NCBI GenBank assembly: GCA_026390015.1
Contig: JAPLGS010000077.1
Coordinates: forward strand, 1-64,000
Direction of reading: 5' to 3'
DNA length: 64,000 nucleotides
From: Chloroflexota bacterium
GTDB taxonomy: Bacteria > Chloroflexota > Anaerolineae > Anaerolineales > Villigracilaceae
The position numbers were made by a program, and so were the translations under genes. The notes under the pieces were generated by a model. The model saw only the letters and a program-made list of their open reading frames with translations, was not told the origin of the DNA and did not search any database. Each line of letters begins with the position of its first letter. The stretch's first letter is position 1. Below are positions 36,909 to 46,284 of this stretch, piece by piece.

Positions 36909-37907
36909 TTATAACTTCAAGCGCGGATCGAGCGCATCGCGCAGACCGTCGCCAATATAATTGAAGGCCAGCGAACAAATAAAGATGGGAGTGCCCGGTA
37001 CGAGCGGCAGCCAGGGTTTATCAAACATGTACGTTTGTGTTGCTGACAGCATGTTTCCCCAGGTAGGGATGGGATCCTGGATGCCAAATCCGAGAAACGC
37101 GAGCGCCGCTTCGGCAACGACGAAACCTGCTAAATTGAGCGAGGCATCCACAATAATGGGGGCCATGGCATTCGGGATCATGTGTTTGAAGATGATCCAA
37201 ATGTCGGTGGCGCCGAGGGAGCGCGAGGCTTCGACAAAGGTCTGCTCACGTAATGAAAGAATCGTACCACGCATTAACTGCGCTGCAGAAAGCCAGCCAA
37301 AACCTGCCAGGACGATCACGATCAAAACTGCGTTGCGGGCATCTTTGGGGCTTAGCAGCATGACATTCCCTACCACCCTTAGCACCCCCTCTGGAATAGG
37401 TATCAAATTCTCGTTGCGCAACAGCATGGAAGAAATGATCAATAGCAATGGCAAAGTTGGGATGGTTATCATGAATTCAACAAAGCGCATCAAGATCGAA
37501 TCGACCCAGCCGCCATAGAAACCAGATATCGCGCCCACCAGAATTCCGACGATTTCGGAAATAAAGGTTGAAAGCAATGCCACTGTCAACGAAATGCGCC
37601 CGGCATAGACCACACGTGAAAAATAATCGCGGCCAATATTATCTGTCCCAAAATAATGGACGCGTCCGGTAGGCTGGTCTACGGCCCCGAAGGGCAGGAA
37701 ATAATCGTTGACATTTAATTCATCAACTTTAAAGGAGGTAATATAAGGCGCCAGAATCGTAATGCTAAAGATCACGATCATGAGAATCAACGACGCCATC
37801 GCCAGGCGGTGTTTTATGAAACGCATCATCACCACCTGGAAGGGGCTGCGCTCCTGGATGGTAATGGCTTCGGCTTTAATAATATCCATTTGAACTGGTA
37901 CGGTCAT
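36909..37907 (-). CDS. Oligopeptide-type ABC transporter permease (OppC-like)
   Basis: A 332-residue inner-membrane permease with about six helices. The DppC/OppC N-terminal block FGTDNIGRDYFSRVVYAGRI and the EAA loop EASRSLGATDIWIIFKHMIP are clear; the C-terminus ends LRDALDPRLKL as usual. It lies 16 bases after the OppB-like gene. Confidence 0.95.
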   Translation of the reverse strand: MTVPVQMDIIKAEAITIQERSPFQVVMMRFIKHRLAMASLILMIVIFSITILAPYITSFKVDELNVNDYFLPFGAVDQPTGRVHYFGTDNIGRDYFSRVVYAGRISLTVALLSTFISEIVGILVGAISGFYGGWVDSILMRFVEFMITIPTLPLLLIISSMLLRNENLIPIPEGVLRVVGNVMLLSPKDARNAVLIVIVLAGFGWLSAAQLMRGTILSLREQTFVEASRSLGATDIWIIFKHMIPNAMAPIIVDASLNLAGFVVAEAALAFLGFGIQDPIPTWGNMLSATQTYMFDKPWLPLVPGTPIFICSLAFNYIGDGLRDALDPRLKL

Positions 37908-37923
37908 TGAAATTTCCTCAATG

Positions 37924-39123
37924 CTAGGTTAAGCGAATGCGGGGATCCACGATAGTATAAAGCACATCACGCAACAAGGTTGCAATAACAACTAACACTG
38001 CTGTGATAAAGAAAAGCGCCATCGCCACTGGATAATCATAAGAGCCAAGGGCCAGGATGTATAAACGTCCCATGCCTGGCCATGAAAATATACTTTCAGT
38101 GATGATCGCGCCGCCGAACAGGCCCGGTATCGTAAATACTACGATCGTTACAAATGGGATCAGGGCGTTTCGAAGGGCATGTTTCATAATAACCATATTC
38201 TGACTCAGGCCTTTTGCGCGCGCAGTGCGGACGTAATCCTGGCGCAAAACATCCAACATGCTGGCGCGAATAAAACGGCTCCAGCCTGCGATATTGAGGA
38301 TCGTCAAGACTGCGACAGGCAAGATCATATGCAGGGTTCTATCTTTCAGCGAGCCGGCCACAACAGCGCCGATCAAGGGGATGGTGTACCCACGGATCGA
38401 TTCTGATAATGCCGCAGGAAGGTAAGTGAAGCCTGCGTTCTTCGGCAGGATCGAAAATATTAAAATGAATAACAGACCAAAAAAGAAACTGGGCATGGCT
38501 GTCCCCATGAACGCCAGGGTCGTAAAAATATAATCGAAATTGGAATATTGCTTGACGGCGGAATAAATACCCAGTGGAATGCCGATCAGCAGGGATAATA
38601 ACGTTTCAAGGCCGATCAATTGCAGGGTCTTGGGGATGCGGCTCGCGATCAGATCACTGACAGGGCGATCGCGTAAAATACTCCAGGACAAACCAAAGTC
38701 ACCGAAGAGAATCCCGCGGCTGGTGCGGCGGCCAACGATATCCTTTAGCAATACCTCTTCCTTGCAACCTACTACTTTCACATCGAGTACACCGCGCGAA
38801 TTAAGGAATTCAGCTTCGATCGGCTTGCGGCATCCTACCACGAGTTCACCAAAATATTCTTTTCCACCGATAACAAGGGGACCGCGCGGCACACCGATCA
38901 ACCAGCGGCTAAAACGGACCGGTAGGTTGAGATCCAATTCAAAGGATGCGCGGATGCGGGCAATGTCTTCTTCGGTAATCTTAAAACGAGAACTTTGTGT
39001 GATCTGACGCAGACCCGTTAATGGTCCCCCCGGTGCAAAACTCAACAAAACATAAGAAGCTACGGCTGAAACAAAAACTACCAGGATCGATTGCAAAACT
39101 CGGCGGATTAAATATGCAGTCAT
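37924..39123 (-). CDS. Oligopeptide-type ABC transporter permease (OppB-like) with an extra Cys-containing insert
   Basis: A 399-residue permease. The start MTAYLIRRVLQSILVVF, the region GDFGLSWSILRDRPVSDLIA, the EAA loop DYVRTARAKGLSQNMVIMKH, and DPRIRLT at the end fit OppB/DppB. The family is usually about 300-340 residues; here about 60 extra residues (79-138) lie between the RWL block and GDFG. They include C98 and C120 (VVGCRK and VVGCKE) and should face outside. The hairpin at 39232-39263 separates it from the binding-protein gene. Confidence 0.92.
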   Translation of the reverse strand: MTAYLIRRVLQSILVVFVSAVASYVLLSFAPGGPLTGLRQITQSSRFKITEEDIARIRASFELDLNLPVRFSRWLIGVPRGPLVIGGKEYFGELVVGCRKPIEAEFLNSRGVLDVKVVGCKEEVLLKDIVGRRTSRGILFGDFGLSWSILRDRPVSDLIASRIPKTLQLIGLETLLSLLIGIPLGIYSAVKQYSNFDYIFTTLAFMGTAMPSFFFGLLFILIFSILPKNAGFTYLPAALSESIRGYTIPLIGAVVAGSLKDRTLHMILPVAVLTILNIAGWSRFIRASMLDVLRQDYVRTARAKGLSQNMVIMKHALRNALIPFVTIVVFTIPGLFGGAIITESIFSWPGMGRLYILALGSYDYPVAMALFFITAVLVVIATLLRDVLYTIVDPRIRLT

Positions 39124-39231
39124 GCCGCATCTCCATAAATAAAAGTAAAAAAATATTTCTTTTCTTTATTTTTCTATCGTACATCCGTTATTACGACGAA
39201 GCAATAACATGTGTAAAGTGAGTTATTAAGA

Positions 39232-39263
39232 TGTGGGGTAGGCAATTTCTTACCTACCCCACA
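39232..39263 (-). promoter_or_regulatory. Intercistronic hairpin between binding protein and permease
   Basis: Perfect 11-bp arms TGTGGGGTAGG and CCTACCCCACA with a 10-base loop and no T-run. In binding-protein operons, such hairpins protect the upstream mRNA and lower permease expression; that role is inferred here. Confidence 0.65.
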
Positions 39264-39294
39264 CAATTTTATTACAGGTAGTACTTACTACAAA

Positions 39295-41211
39295 TTAGCG
39301 CAGGAACAACTGAATGTCAATATGTTCCCAGGTAGCGCTGGCATTGACGATGGTCTTGATCTTGCCAGCAGTCGCAGCATCTACGAGAGTCTGGGAGAGA
39401 CCAGCCAAAGTGGTGGAGTCGAGCACATCAACTTCACCGCCTAAGAGAGCGGCTTCAGCGCCTTCGGCGGAAAGAATCTGAATGACGAGGTTCTGAGTCT
39501 TGGCAGTGCCGAATACCCAGTTGGGGTTGGCTTTGTAAACCATCTTCTCGCCCTTGACCCATTCGGTCAGCATATACGGGCCATAGGATAGGGGCTTCTC
39601 TGCAACTTCTGCGAGGGTCGGCCATTCTTTAGCAGGGACATCCTTCAAATTGCGTCCATCAGAAAGAACCTGATGAGAAGGTTCGATACCCCAAATGGGG
39701 ACGAAGTAAGTCGGGGACTGAACGCCGGGCAGCCAGGTCTGGTTATAACCGACTTCGAAGAAATCAACTTTGGCGGTCTGGTCGCAAGTGATGTAGGTGG
39801 TCGCGCCAGATTCGGGATCGCAGGTGATCTTGTAGCTGAGTTCGATGTCAGCGGCTTTGACGGGTTCGCCGTCTTCCCACTTCATACCATCGATGAGCTC
39901 AAACTTGGAGACCAATTGCTTCATGGTAACGGTGCCGCCAGCAGGGAATTCAACTTTTTCGCCAGCGGAGTTATTAACCATCATGCCAGCGGCAAGGGTA
40001 ACTACGTTACCATCGGCGTCTACAACTTTATCGCCTTCCTTGACCACAATATCGTTATTGGTGGTTCCACCATTTTCGATTGTGGGCAATTGCTTGACGT
40101 AGACAGCAGCATAATCATAGTTCAAGGAGGTGCTCATACCAGGGCGGAGGAAGTAATCAGCCGCAACTGCTACGAAAGCGTTCTCAACCAGGGTGTACAG
40201 GGAAGCGGGTTCCTGAGTGTAACCAAGGACGATAGTATCCTGTCCGGGTCTTGCCCAATCGCCAGCATTGTACATGTAATATTCCTGGCCAGGGGTCGGA
40301 GCGAAACCGGTCATATCAGCCACGGACGCAAAAGTGTCTGTGCGGTTGAACAACGGGATGGAAGGAACATCCTTGGTAAATTCATTCTGTGTGATCGCGT
40401 AAGCGGCAATGCGCTCATCTTTGATCAGTGTATTGTTGGCGAGCTTGATATTCGTGCTTGCTAATTCGTTACACCAACCCATCGCGTTCTGACCAGCCCA
40501 ACCGTTTTCGGGGAAGGGGATCTGATCGCAGGCATACAGGGATTGACCACCGGGATCAGCCTGACCAACCCAGGCGAAAGCGCCCAGTTCATAGTCACGG
40601 CGCGCGAGACCAGTAGTGTCACCGAACCACCAGGAAGCGGGGGCATGCAGACGAACGATGCGAACGCCGCAGTCTTTCATTTGAGCTTCCCAGATCGCGG
40701 CCCAAGTCTGGCGGAAGGCTGCAGAGGTGGTGGTGAACTTCAAAGCAAGTTCATCGCCGGCGGCATTGGTACGGAAGGTAGCGCCGTCGCCAAGGGTCCA
40801 ACCAGCTTCATCGAGAAGGGCCGTGCCCTTTGCAACATCAAAGGGATAAATGGTTACATTGGCATCGCCGGCATAAGCCCAGTGGCTGGTCGGGATGAAA
40901 GTATTCATGATCAATTTAGCTTGCTCTTCCGGGGCGAGCAAAGGATAAACCGACTTGATCAAGTCAGCTTTGTTGGTGCAGTAGGAAAGCGCCTGACGAA
41001 CTTTGAGATCGCCAAGGATGGGGTGCGGTGTGGTATAGGAATGGACAGCGGCGACAGGAGCCTCGGTTGGGGCTGGGGCTACTTCAGTTGCGGGGGGCGG
41101 TTCAACAGCAGGCGCTTCTGTCGCAACAGGGGCTGGGGTACCACAAGCAGAGAGGATCATGCTGGCTACAACCAGAAGACCCAGAACAAAGAACAAACGG
41201 TTACGTAACAT
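39295..41211 (-). CDS. ABC substrate-binding lipoprotein, family 5, circularly permuted
   Basis: A 638-residue lipoprotein (lipobox at C23, then a Pro/Ala/Glu linker to about 55). The solute-binding family-5 blocks are all present but in rotated order. Residues 57-322 are the usual second half (HPILGDLKVRQALSYCTNKA, then ALLDEAGW, MKDCGVRI, VPSIPLFNR). Residues 323-632 are the usual first half (DTIVLGYTQEPASLYTL, MKWEDGEPVKAADIELSY, YGPYMLTEWVKGEKMVYKA, LLGGEVDVLDST, ending TWEHIDIQ). In normal proteins this end would run directly into the HPILGDLKVRQA block that opens this one. It is the first gene of the ABC operon, with a GGAGGAG ribosome site, so I start at 41211, not at the upstream ATG at 41268. 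Confidence 0.9.
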   Translation of the reverse strand: MLRNRLFFVLGLLVVASMILSACGTPAPVATEAPAVEPPPATEVAPAPTEAPVAAVHSYTTPHPILGDLKVRQALSYCTNKADLIKSVYPLLAPEEQAKLIMNTFIPTSHWAYAGDANVTIYPFDVAKGTALLDEAGWTLGDGATFRTNAAGDELALKFTTTSAAFRQTWAAIWEAQMKDCGVRIVRLHAPASWWFGDTTGLARRDYELGAFAWVGQADPGGQSLYACDQIPFPENGWAGQNAMGWCNELASTNIKLANNTLIKDERIAAYAITQNEFTKDVPSIPLFNRTDTFASVADMTGFAPTPGQEYYMYNAGDWARPGQDTIVLGYTQEPASLYTLVENAFVAVAADYFLRPGMSTSLNYDYAAVYVKQLPTIENGGTTNNDIVVKEGDKVVDADGNVVTLAAGMMVNNSAGEKVEFPAGGTVTMKQLVSKFELIDGMKWEDGEPVKAADIELSYKITCDPESGATTYITCDQTAKVDFFEVGYNQTWLPGVQSPTYFVPIWGIEPSHQVLSDGRNLKDVPAKEWPTLAEVAEKPLSYGPYMLTEWVKGEKMVYKANPNWVFGTAKTQNLVIQILSAEGAEAALLGGEVDVLDSTTLAGLSQTLVDAATAGKIKTIVNASATWEHIDIQLFLR

Positions 41212-41361
41212 GTTTTTTTCTCCTCCAAAGAAGAAATATAGGGATGAACTTTTTTCAGACACTATCACACTTACTCAATAACATTAATTTTGTCTCTCGA
41301 CCACCTCCTTTAAAAAGTTCGAAGGGATTTTACACATTTGTTATTTATGAATACCAGTCGA

Positions 41362-41389
41362 ATTATACCTAATTCTTTTGGGGCGTCAA
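41362..41389 (-). promoter_or_regulatory. Sigma-70 promoter of the ABC operon
   Basis: TTGACG (41384-41389) and TATAAT (41362-41367) with a 16-base spacer, on the minus strand. It gives a leader of about 145 bases before the binding protein's ATG. The leader contains an unattached AAAGGAGGTGG near 41300-41312. Confidence 0.75.
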
Positions 41390-41489
41390 CACTACCAATA
41401 ATAAGGATTTGTATAGTCGCCCTAATTTTGAACAAAATACTGCCTGAACATATGGATGATTCTCCCGAGGGAGAATCATTTTTTGGCTT

Positions 41490-41532
41490 TAAAAAAACAC
41501 CTCGGGGTTCTAATGAACTCCGAGGTCTTCCT
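41490..41532 (-). terminator. Terminator of the phosphohexomutase gene
   Basis: On the minus strand ACCTCGGAGTTC, ATTA, GAACCCCGAGGT (one bulged base), followed by GTTTTTTT. It lies just downstream of the stop at 41540. A second hairpin (ATGATTCTCCC/GGGAGAATCAT, 41454-41476) follows, with its T-run on the plus-strand side. Confidence 0.8.
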
Positions 41533-41539
41533 TTGATTT

Positions 41540-42988
41540 CTACACAACGCTTTCGGCCACGGTTTTTCCATACTCCATCAGCGCTTTGACCATTTCCATA
41601 TTTCTGCCTTCCACGTACACACGCAGGACAGGTTCTGTGCCAGACGGGCGGATGAGCAACCACGAATCATCGGCCATAATATATTTCACGCCGTCACTCT
41701 GACTAACCTCATCCACGTGTTGACCGCCAATCTCTTTCGGCGCTTTCTGTGTCAGGAACTCAGTCATCTCGGCTTTGGCAACCGGACGACTCAAGCGCAT
41801 GTCCACGCGTTCGTATAAAGCAGGACCAACATCGGCGAGCAGATCATCCACCATTTCAAATAAAGACTTCTTCGATGCGGCGATCATCTCTACAAGCAGT
41901 AAACCCATGATCGGGCCGTCACCTTCGGGGATATGTCCCTTAAATGAGATGCCGCCGGATTCTTCGCCGCCGATCAAGACATCTTCCTTCAGCATATAAT
42001 CTGCGATGTGATTAAATCCGACGGGGGTTTCATATAATTTCAAGCCGTACCTTTTGGCGAGCCGATCGATCATACGGGTGGTGGATACCGTCCGAACGAC
42101 AGCTCCGCTCCAGCCGCGATTTTCCACCAAATACTTTAACGACAGCGCCATGATCTTATGCGGGTCGACAAAATTGCCGCGCTCATCCATCGCTCCGATG
42201 CGGTCTGCGTCGCCATCCGTGACAACTCCAAAATTTCCCATACCCGAACTAACCGCGCTTGCCAGCGGGCCGAGATATTTTGCGATCGGTTCAGGATGCA
42301 CACCACCGAAGCCGGGATTCATCTCGCCGCGAATTTCGGCGATCTCACAACCTGTCCCCTGCAAAAATGATTTGATCACGCCGCGCCCGGAGCCGTACAT
42401 TGCATCCACCACAAAACGCTGTGGATTATCCGCGATGATATTTGTGTTGATCAACTTGTGCAGGTGCTCGAAATACACAGGCAGTGGATTAAATTTTTGG
42501 ATCAGCCCGGCATCGCGCGCCTTTTTGAAATCCATCAAGTTGGGCCCGCGCGCCTGTTCTTCATTATCGTTGATATAAACTTCCACGCGGCGGCATTGTT
42601 CGGGCAAAGCCGAACCGCCGAATGCGCCTTTAAGTTTTAGTCCGTTATAACGCGGGGCATTATGTGACGCCGTGACCATCATCCCCGCGATGGCGTTATG
42701 ATATTTCACCGCGAATGAAATGACGGGTGTCGGTGAATCAGATTGCGCCAACAGAACAGTGAATCCGTTGGCCGCGAGAACGCGCGCCACTTCCCCGGCA
42801 AAACGATCCGAGAGAAAACGTGTATCATAGCCGACCACGATCTTCCTCGGATCCACCCCCGGCGATTTGTTCCAATGATCAGAAGCCACAGCATCGGCAA
42901 TGGCTTGTGTCACAATGCGCAGGTTATCAAAAGTAAAGCTGTCCGATATGACGGCGCGCCAGCCGTCGGTGCCAAAATGTATGGGCAT
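41540..42988 (-). CDS. Phosphoglucomutase/phosphomannomutase family enzyme
   Basis: A 482-residue alpha-D-phosphohexomutase. The phosphoserine loop is VTASHNAPRYNGLKLKG, the metal loop VTDGDADRIGAMDERG, the sugar-binding loop GGEESGGISFKGHIP, and the phosphate-binding loop IRPSGTEPVLRVYVE. It interconverts hexose 1- and 6-phosphates for glycogen, nucleotide sugars or the cell wall; the exact substrate (glucose, mannose or glucosamine) cannot be fixed from motifs. GGAGG lies seven bases before the ATG. Confidence 0.93.
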   Translation of the reverse strand: MPIHFGTDGWRAVISDSFTFDNLRIVTQAIADAVASDHWNKSPGVDPRKIVVGYDTRFLSDRFAGEVARVLAANGFTVLLAQSDSPTPVISFAVKYHNAIAGMMVTASHNAPRYNGLKLKGAFGGSALPEQCRRVEVYINDNEEQARGPNLMDFKKARDAGLIQKFNPLPVYFEHLHKLINTNIIADNPQRFVVDAMYGSGRGVIKSFLQGTGCEIAEIRGEMNPGFGGVHPEPIAKYLGPLASAVSSGMGNFGVVTDGDADRIGAMDERGNFVDPHKIMALSLKYLVENRGWSGAVVRTVSTTRMIDRLAKRYGLKLYETPVGFNHIADYMLKEDVLIGGEESGGISFKGHIPEGDGPIMGLLLVEMIAASKKSLFEMVDDLLADVGPALYERVDMRLSRPVAKAEMTEFLTQKAPKEIGGQHVDEVSQSDGVKYIMADDSWLLIRPSGTEPVLRVYVEGRNMEMVKALMEYGKTVAESVV

Positions 42989-43085
42989 GTATATCCTCCG
43001 ATGGATTCATTGATGATTACAAAAGTATCTCTTCAAAACGAACCTTAACTGAAAGGCCGCGCTGGAGAGAAAAGTATTTTTTGCG

Positions 43086-44387
43086 CTATGGAGTTGGTGC
43101 AGCTATTGTGGATGCCGTTCCGAAGTTCGGCGCAGGTGTGGCATAAATGACTGTCGATTCTAACAGCCAGCCTTCAAGGCGTTGTCCGTTCAATGTGGCA
43201 AAAACGCGGAGCCACGTCACGCCAGCCACCAGCCGAAACTCCGGGGTCACTTCCACGATCGTACCGTTACTCAGCGTCTTCAAAAGATTTCCATTTGGCG
43301 ATTCGCGTAAGTTCGCGCCGCCGCCTTCGGCTGCGCTGACTTTACCGAATATCGGTGCCGGCTCGATGGTCATTGTTATAGTGGACGTTTCAATGACGGG
43401 TAATGTGACATCGATCGTAAGCGGTATAGCGCTGGGAGTTATTGCCGCCTGAGAAAATGCCGCCGCAACAGTTTCTGTAAAATCAACTTTTGTTGGAGCG
43501 GGTGTAAACGTGCTTGAAGGCTGTGGGCTGCTTGTAATCGTCGCTGGCAGGCTCGTAGTTATGGGAATCGCAGTCGGCGTAGACGCGGGTGACTTCGCTT
43601 CATTCACAAGCGGGAAACCTGATCCCATAAAAATAAAAAGTATCCAAGCGAAAAGCGCGAGTGAGAGTCCGCTAACGAAGATACCGCGAGTCGATGGGCG
43701 GAGTTTTAAGATAAAGAGAGTTAAGAGACCGAAGGTGCTGGCCAGCGCAAAGTGTGTGACAAAAACGAAAACACCTTGCGGCCAAATTCCATTCAAACCG
43801 GAGCCGAGGCCAAATCCGCCTGCGCTGATCGGCAGATAAAACGTGTATGCAATTACAACACTGGGAAGAAATGGTTTGTTTTCTGAACGGGCAAATGAAG
43901 CCACCAATGTGATCGCCCCAACAACGAGTACAAGGAGTTCTGGAATCCATAAACGCGAATGGTTATATACATTATAGAGTGTGACCGCTGGAAAGAGACG
44001 CGCAGCAAAACCAGTCAACATGCCGCTTAGAAAAACGATGCCTGCGCTGATTAGCAGCGCCATGAATGTTTCAAAGAGAAATCGCGGTGAACCTGTCAGG
44101 ATGGCGAGCAGAAAACCCACCCATGGCGTCATCAGCGGCGTGACGAGAATCCCCAGCAAAAGCACAGCTTGTGAATCAAGCAGATAGCCAAGCCCAAGGA
44201 TTGCGCCGCATGCCATCGAAAATAAGAACAACTCAAAAGAAGGGTAGGCTCGGCGTGAAAGATCAAAAATAAACGCGGCTTGCCCGACTGCGTCATTGGG
44301 AATCATATCGCGGCGGGTGACTCGCCTGCGGCGTGGGCGCGGCGGTGCTGGTTCGGAGGGGATGATGGGTTCGTCAGAAAAAGGCAT
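43086..44387 (-). CDS. DUF389-type membrane protein with an SH3-like C-terminus
   Basis: A 433-residue protein. After a Pro/Arg-rich N-terminus, residues about 50-265 hold seven or eight helices with the DUF389 blocks LLLGILVTPLMTPWVGFLLA and GSPRFLFETFMALLISAG. A Ser/Thr/Pro linker (about 275-345) leads to an SH3_3-type domain (about 355-425; GANLRESPNGNLLKTLSNGT, then RLVAGVTWLRVFATLNGQRL). The combination suggests a membrane protein whose tail touches the wall or outer layer. Function unknown. A possible -10 TATAAT lies at 44471-44476. Confidence 0.75.
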   Translation of the reverse strand: MPFSDEPIIPSEPAPPRPRRRRVTRRDMIPNDAVGQAAFIFDLSRRAYPSFELFLFSMACGAILGLGYLLDSQAVLLLGILVTPLMTPWVGFLLAILTGSPRFLFETFMALLISAGIVFLSGMLTGFAARLFPAVTLYNVYNHSRLWIPELLVLVVGAITLVASFARSENKPFLPSVVIAYTFYLPISAGGFGLGSGLNGIWPQGVFVFVTHFALASTFGLLTLFILKLRPSTRGIFVSGLSLALFAWILFIFMGSGFPLVNEAKSPASTPTAIPITTSLPATITSSPQPSSTFTPAPTKVDFTETVAAAFSQAAITPSAIPLTIDVTLPVIETSTITMTIEPAPIFGKVSAAEGGGANLRESPNGNLLKTLSNGTIVEVTPEFRLVAGVTWLRVFATLNGQRLEGWLLESTVIYATPAPNFGTASTIAAPTP

Positions 44388-44470
44388 AGGAGTTTTAAGG
44401 ATTGTTACTTTCTTGAGGTCGCAATAAACTGCGTGAATTCACATACACTGTCAGGGGATTCATATCCGCA

Positions 44471-44476
44471 ATTATA
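44471..44476 (-). promoter_or_regulatory. Possible -10 box of the DUF389 gene
   Basis: TATAAT on the minus strand in CTAGTATAATTG, 84 bases before the ATG. No good -35. Confidence 0.35.
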
Positions 44477-44543
44477 CTAGAGAGAGCGATACTAAAATGC
44501 CAGTATTTAACATAGATCTATAATTCCTTGTTAACAGCGACAC

Positions 44544-44552
44544 TGCTATAAT
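44544..44552 (+). promoter_or_regulatory. Extended -10 promoter of the R3H-type ATPase gene
   Basis: TGCTATAAT fits an extended -10 (TGnTATAAT), about 48 bases before the ATG. The leader includes 7-bp repeats (CTAATCA, CCTAGCC, ACCTAAT) at 44562-44582. Confidence 0.5.
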
Positions 44553-44600
44553 ACGTGTGCTTTTATCTAATCACCTAGCCACCTAATCCCTATACCTCCT

Positions 44601-46193
44601 ATGACTCAACATCGAATTACAGACGATTTGGAAGCGCTCCTCGAAGTACTTCCAACCAATATCCGCCACGCGGTGGAAAAAATAAACAACAGTGACAGAC
44701 TGCTCGAGATCGTGATCGATCTGGGGCGCTTGCCGTCTGCGCGTTTCGTTGAAAACGAATTGACCTTGCTGGATAAAGAGATCACACGCGCAGATATTGA
44801 TCACATCACCGAACGCATCGGAAATTTTGACGCAGACAACCGCGCCGGCATGGAACGCACGCTGCATCGCATCTCCGCCATCCGCAATCGGCGCGGCGCC
44901 ATTGTTGGGCTAACCTGCCGCGTTGGACGCGCCGTGTATGGCACAGTGGATATCATTCAAGACATCATCGAATCGGGCAAGTCCGTTTTGATTCTCGGAC
45001 GGCCCGGCGTTGGCAAGACCACTCTTCTGCGTGAAGCCGCGCGCATCCTTGCTGAAAATAAACGCGTCGTCATAGTGGATACATCCAATGAAATTGGCGG
45101 TGACGGTGACGTTCCGCACCCCGCGGTTGGCAGGGCGCGCCGAATGCAAGTCAGCCAGCCGACACAACAGCATGAAGTGATGATCGAAGCTGTTGAAAAT
45201 CATAATCCTGAAGTCATCGTGATCGACGAGATCGGACGCGAACTCGAAGCTCAGGCGGCGCGCACCATCGCCGAACGCGGTGTGCAGCTGATCGGCACAG
45301 CGCACGGTCAAACGCTCGACAACCTTTTACTCAACCCAACGCTCAGCGATCTGATCGGCGGCATCGAAGCAGTCACTCTTTCAGATGAAGAAGCCCGTCG
45401 GCGCGGCACCCAGAAAACGGTGCTTGAACGGCGCTCGCCTCCCACCTTTGATGTGGTGATCGAGATCCAAACACGTGATCGATTCGCGGTGCATCTGGAT
45501 ATATCTGCTTCAGTGGATTCGCTTTTGCGCGGCGCCCCTGTACCGCCCGAATTACGCACGCGCGATGCCGAAGGGAAGATTCTGATCGAGAAAACCGCAC
45601 CCGCTCCCAAATCCAAAATGGAGGCGAAGGAAGTAAAAGCGCCGCGCCGCGCGCGTCAGGCTGATCCCGTTATCGAGGAGCACAGTCCCACACCCAATCA
45701 GACTCCGACCATGCTCGCATCACCTTTGCAAACAGTGCGCGTGTTTGCATATGGCGTGGCGCGCAACAGACTCTCACAAGCCGCGAAGAGACTCGGCGTG
45801 CCGGCCGTGATCGTGACCGATGTTGACGAAGCCGACGCGCTCGTTACGCTGCGCACGTATTATCGCAACCGCGAACAAACGGTGATGGATGCCGAGCATC
45901 GCGGAATGCCCATTTATGTTTTGCGCGCGAACACCGTGGCGCAAGTGGAACAGTTCCTTGGCGACTTGTACAACATCAGCGAACAGCATCATCCGCGCGA
46001 CAGTATGGAGAATGTCCGCGAAGAAACACAGCACGCCATTTCCGCAGTACTCAACGGCGAGCGCTGGGTGGATTTGCCCCCCGGCACATCTCTGGTGCGA
46101 AGATTGCAGCACGAGCTGGCGCGCAATGCGGAGTTGGTTTCACATTCGTATGGAAAAGAACCGCGCAGGCATGTAAGGATATTCAGGGAATAA
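44601..46193 (+). CDS. SpoIIIAA/Ycf45-like ATPase with a C-terminal R3H-type region
   Basis: A 530-residue protein. The central AAA-type ATPase has Walker [21 protein letters not shown] and Walker [21 protein letters not shown], followed by [17 protein letters not shown]. This is the single-stranded nucleic-acid-binding R3H / SpoIIIAA / Ycf45 group found widely outside sporulators. The C-terminal part ([20 protein letters not shown] and the final EVQ-like helical region with [20 protein letters not shown]) fits the nucleic-acid-binding domain. The cellular role is not established. It is monocistronic and ends at a clear terminator. Confidence 0.85.
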   Translation: MTQHRITDDLEALLEVLPTNIRHAVEKINNSDRLLEIVIDLGRLPSARFVENELTLLDKEITRADIDHITERIGNFDADNRAGMERTLHRISAIRNRRGAIVGLTCRVGRAVYGTVDIIQDIIESGKSVLILGRPGVGKTTLLREAARILAENKRVVIVDTSNEIGGDGDVPHPAVGRARRMQVSQPTQQHEVMIEAVENHNPEVIVIDEIGRELEAQAARTIAERGVQLIGTAHGQTLDNLLLNPTLSDLIGGIEAVTLSDEEARRRGTQKTVLERRSPPTFDVVIEIQTRDRFAVHLDISASVDSLLRGAPVPPELRTRDAEGKILIEKTAPAPKSKMEAKEVKAPRRARQADPVIEEHSPTPNQTPTMLASPLQTVRVFAYGVARNRLSQAAKRLGVPAVIVTDVDEADALVTLRTYYRNREQTVMDAEHRGMPIYVLRANTVAQVEQFLGDLYNISEQHHPRDSMENVREETQHAISAVLNGERWVDLPPGTSLVRRLQHELARNAELVSHSYGKEPRRHVRIFRE

Positions 46194-46234
46194 AACTGAG
46201 AATTTTGATTCCTAAATAACGAATTCCAATAAAC

Positions 46235-46270
46235 AAAATAAGGACAGGCGAATTGCCCATCCTTATTTTT
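46235..46270 (+). terminator. Terminator of the R3H-type ATPase gene
   Basis: AAAATAAGGA and TCCTTATTTT arms with an inner GGC/GCC pair, followed by TTATTT. Confidence 0.8.
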
Positions 46271-46284
46271 ATTTGCTACCAAGA

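Noticed and set aside
39673..40464. Long plus-strand frame of 263 codons
   Set aside because: Antisense to the permuted binding protein, with no recognisable motifs or start site.
41454..41476. Terminator of a plus-strand gene
   Set aside because: The hairpin has a T-run on the plus side, but no plus-strand gene ends there; noted only as a second hairpin after the phosphohexomutase terminator.
44601..46193. Sporulation gene spoIIIAA
   Set aside because: The ATPase family is broad and common in non-sporulating bacteria and plastids; no other sporulation genes are nearby.
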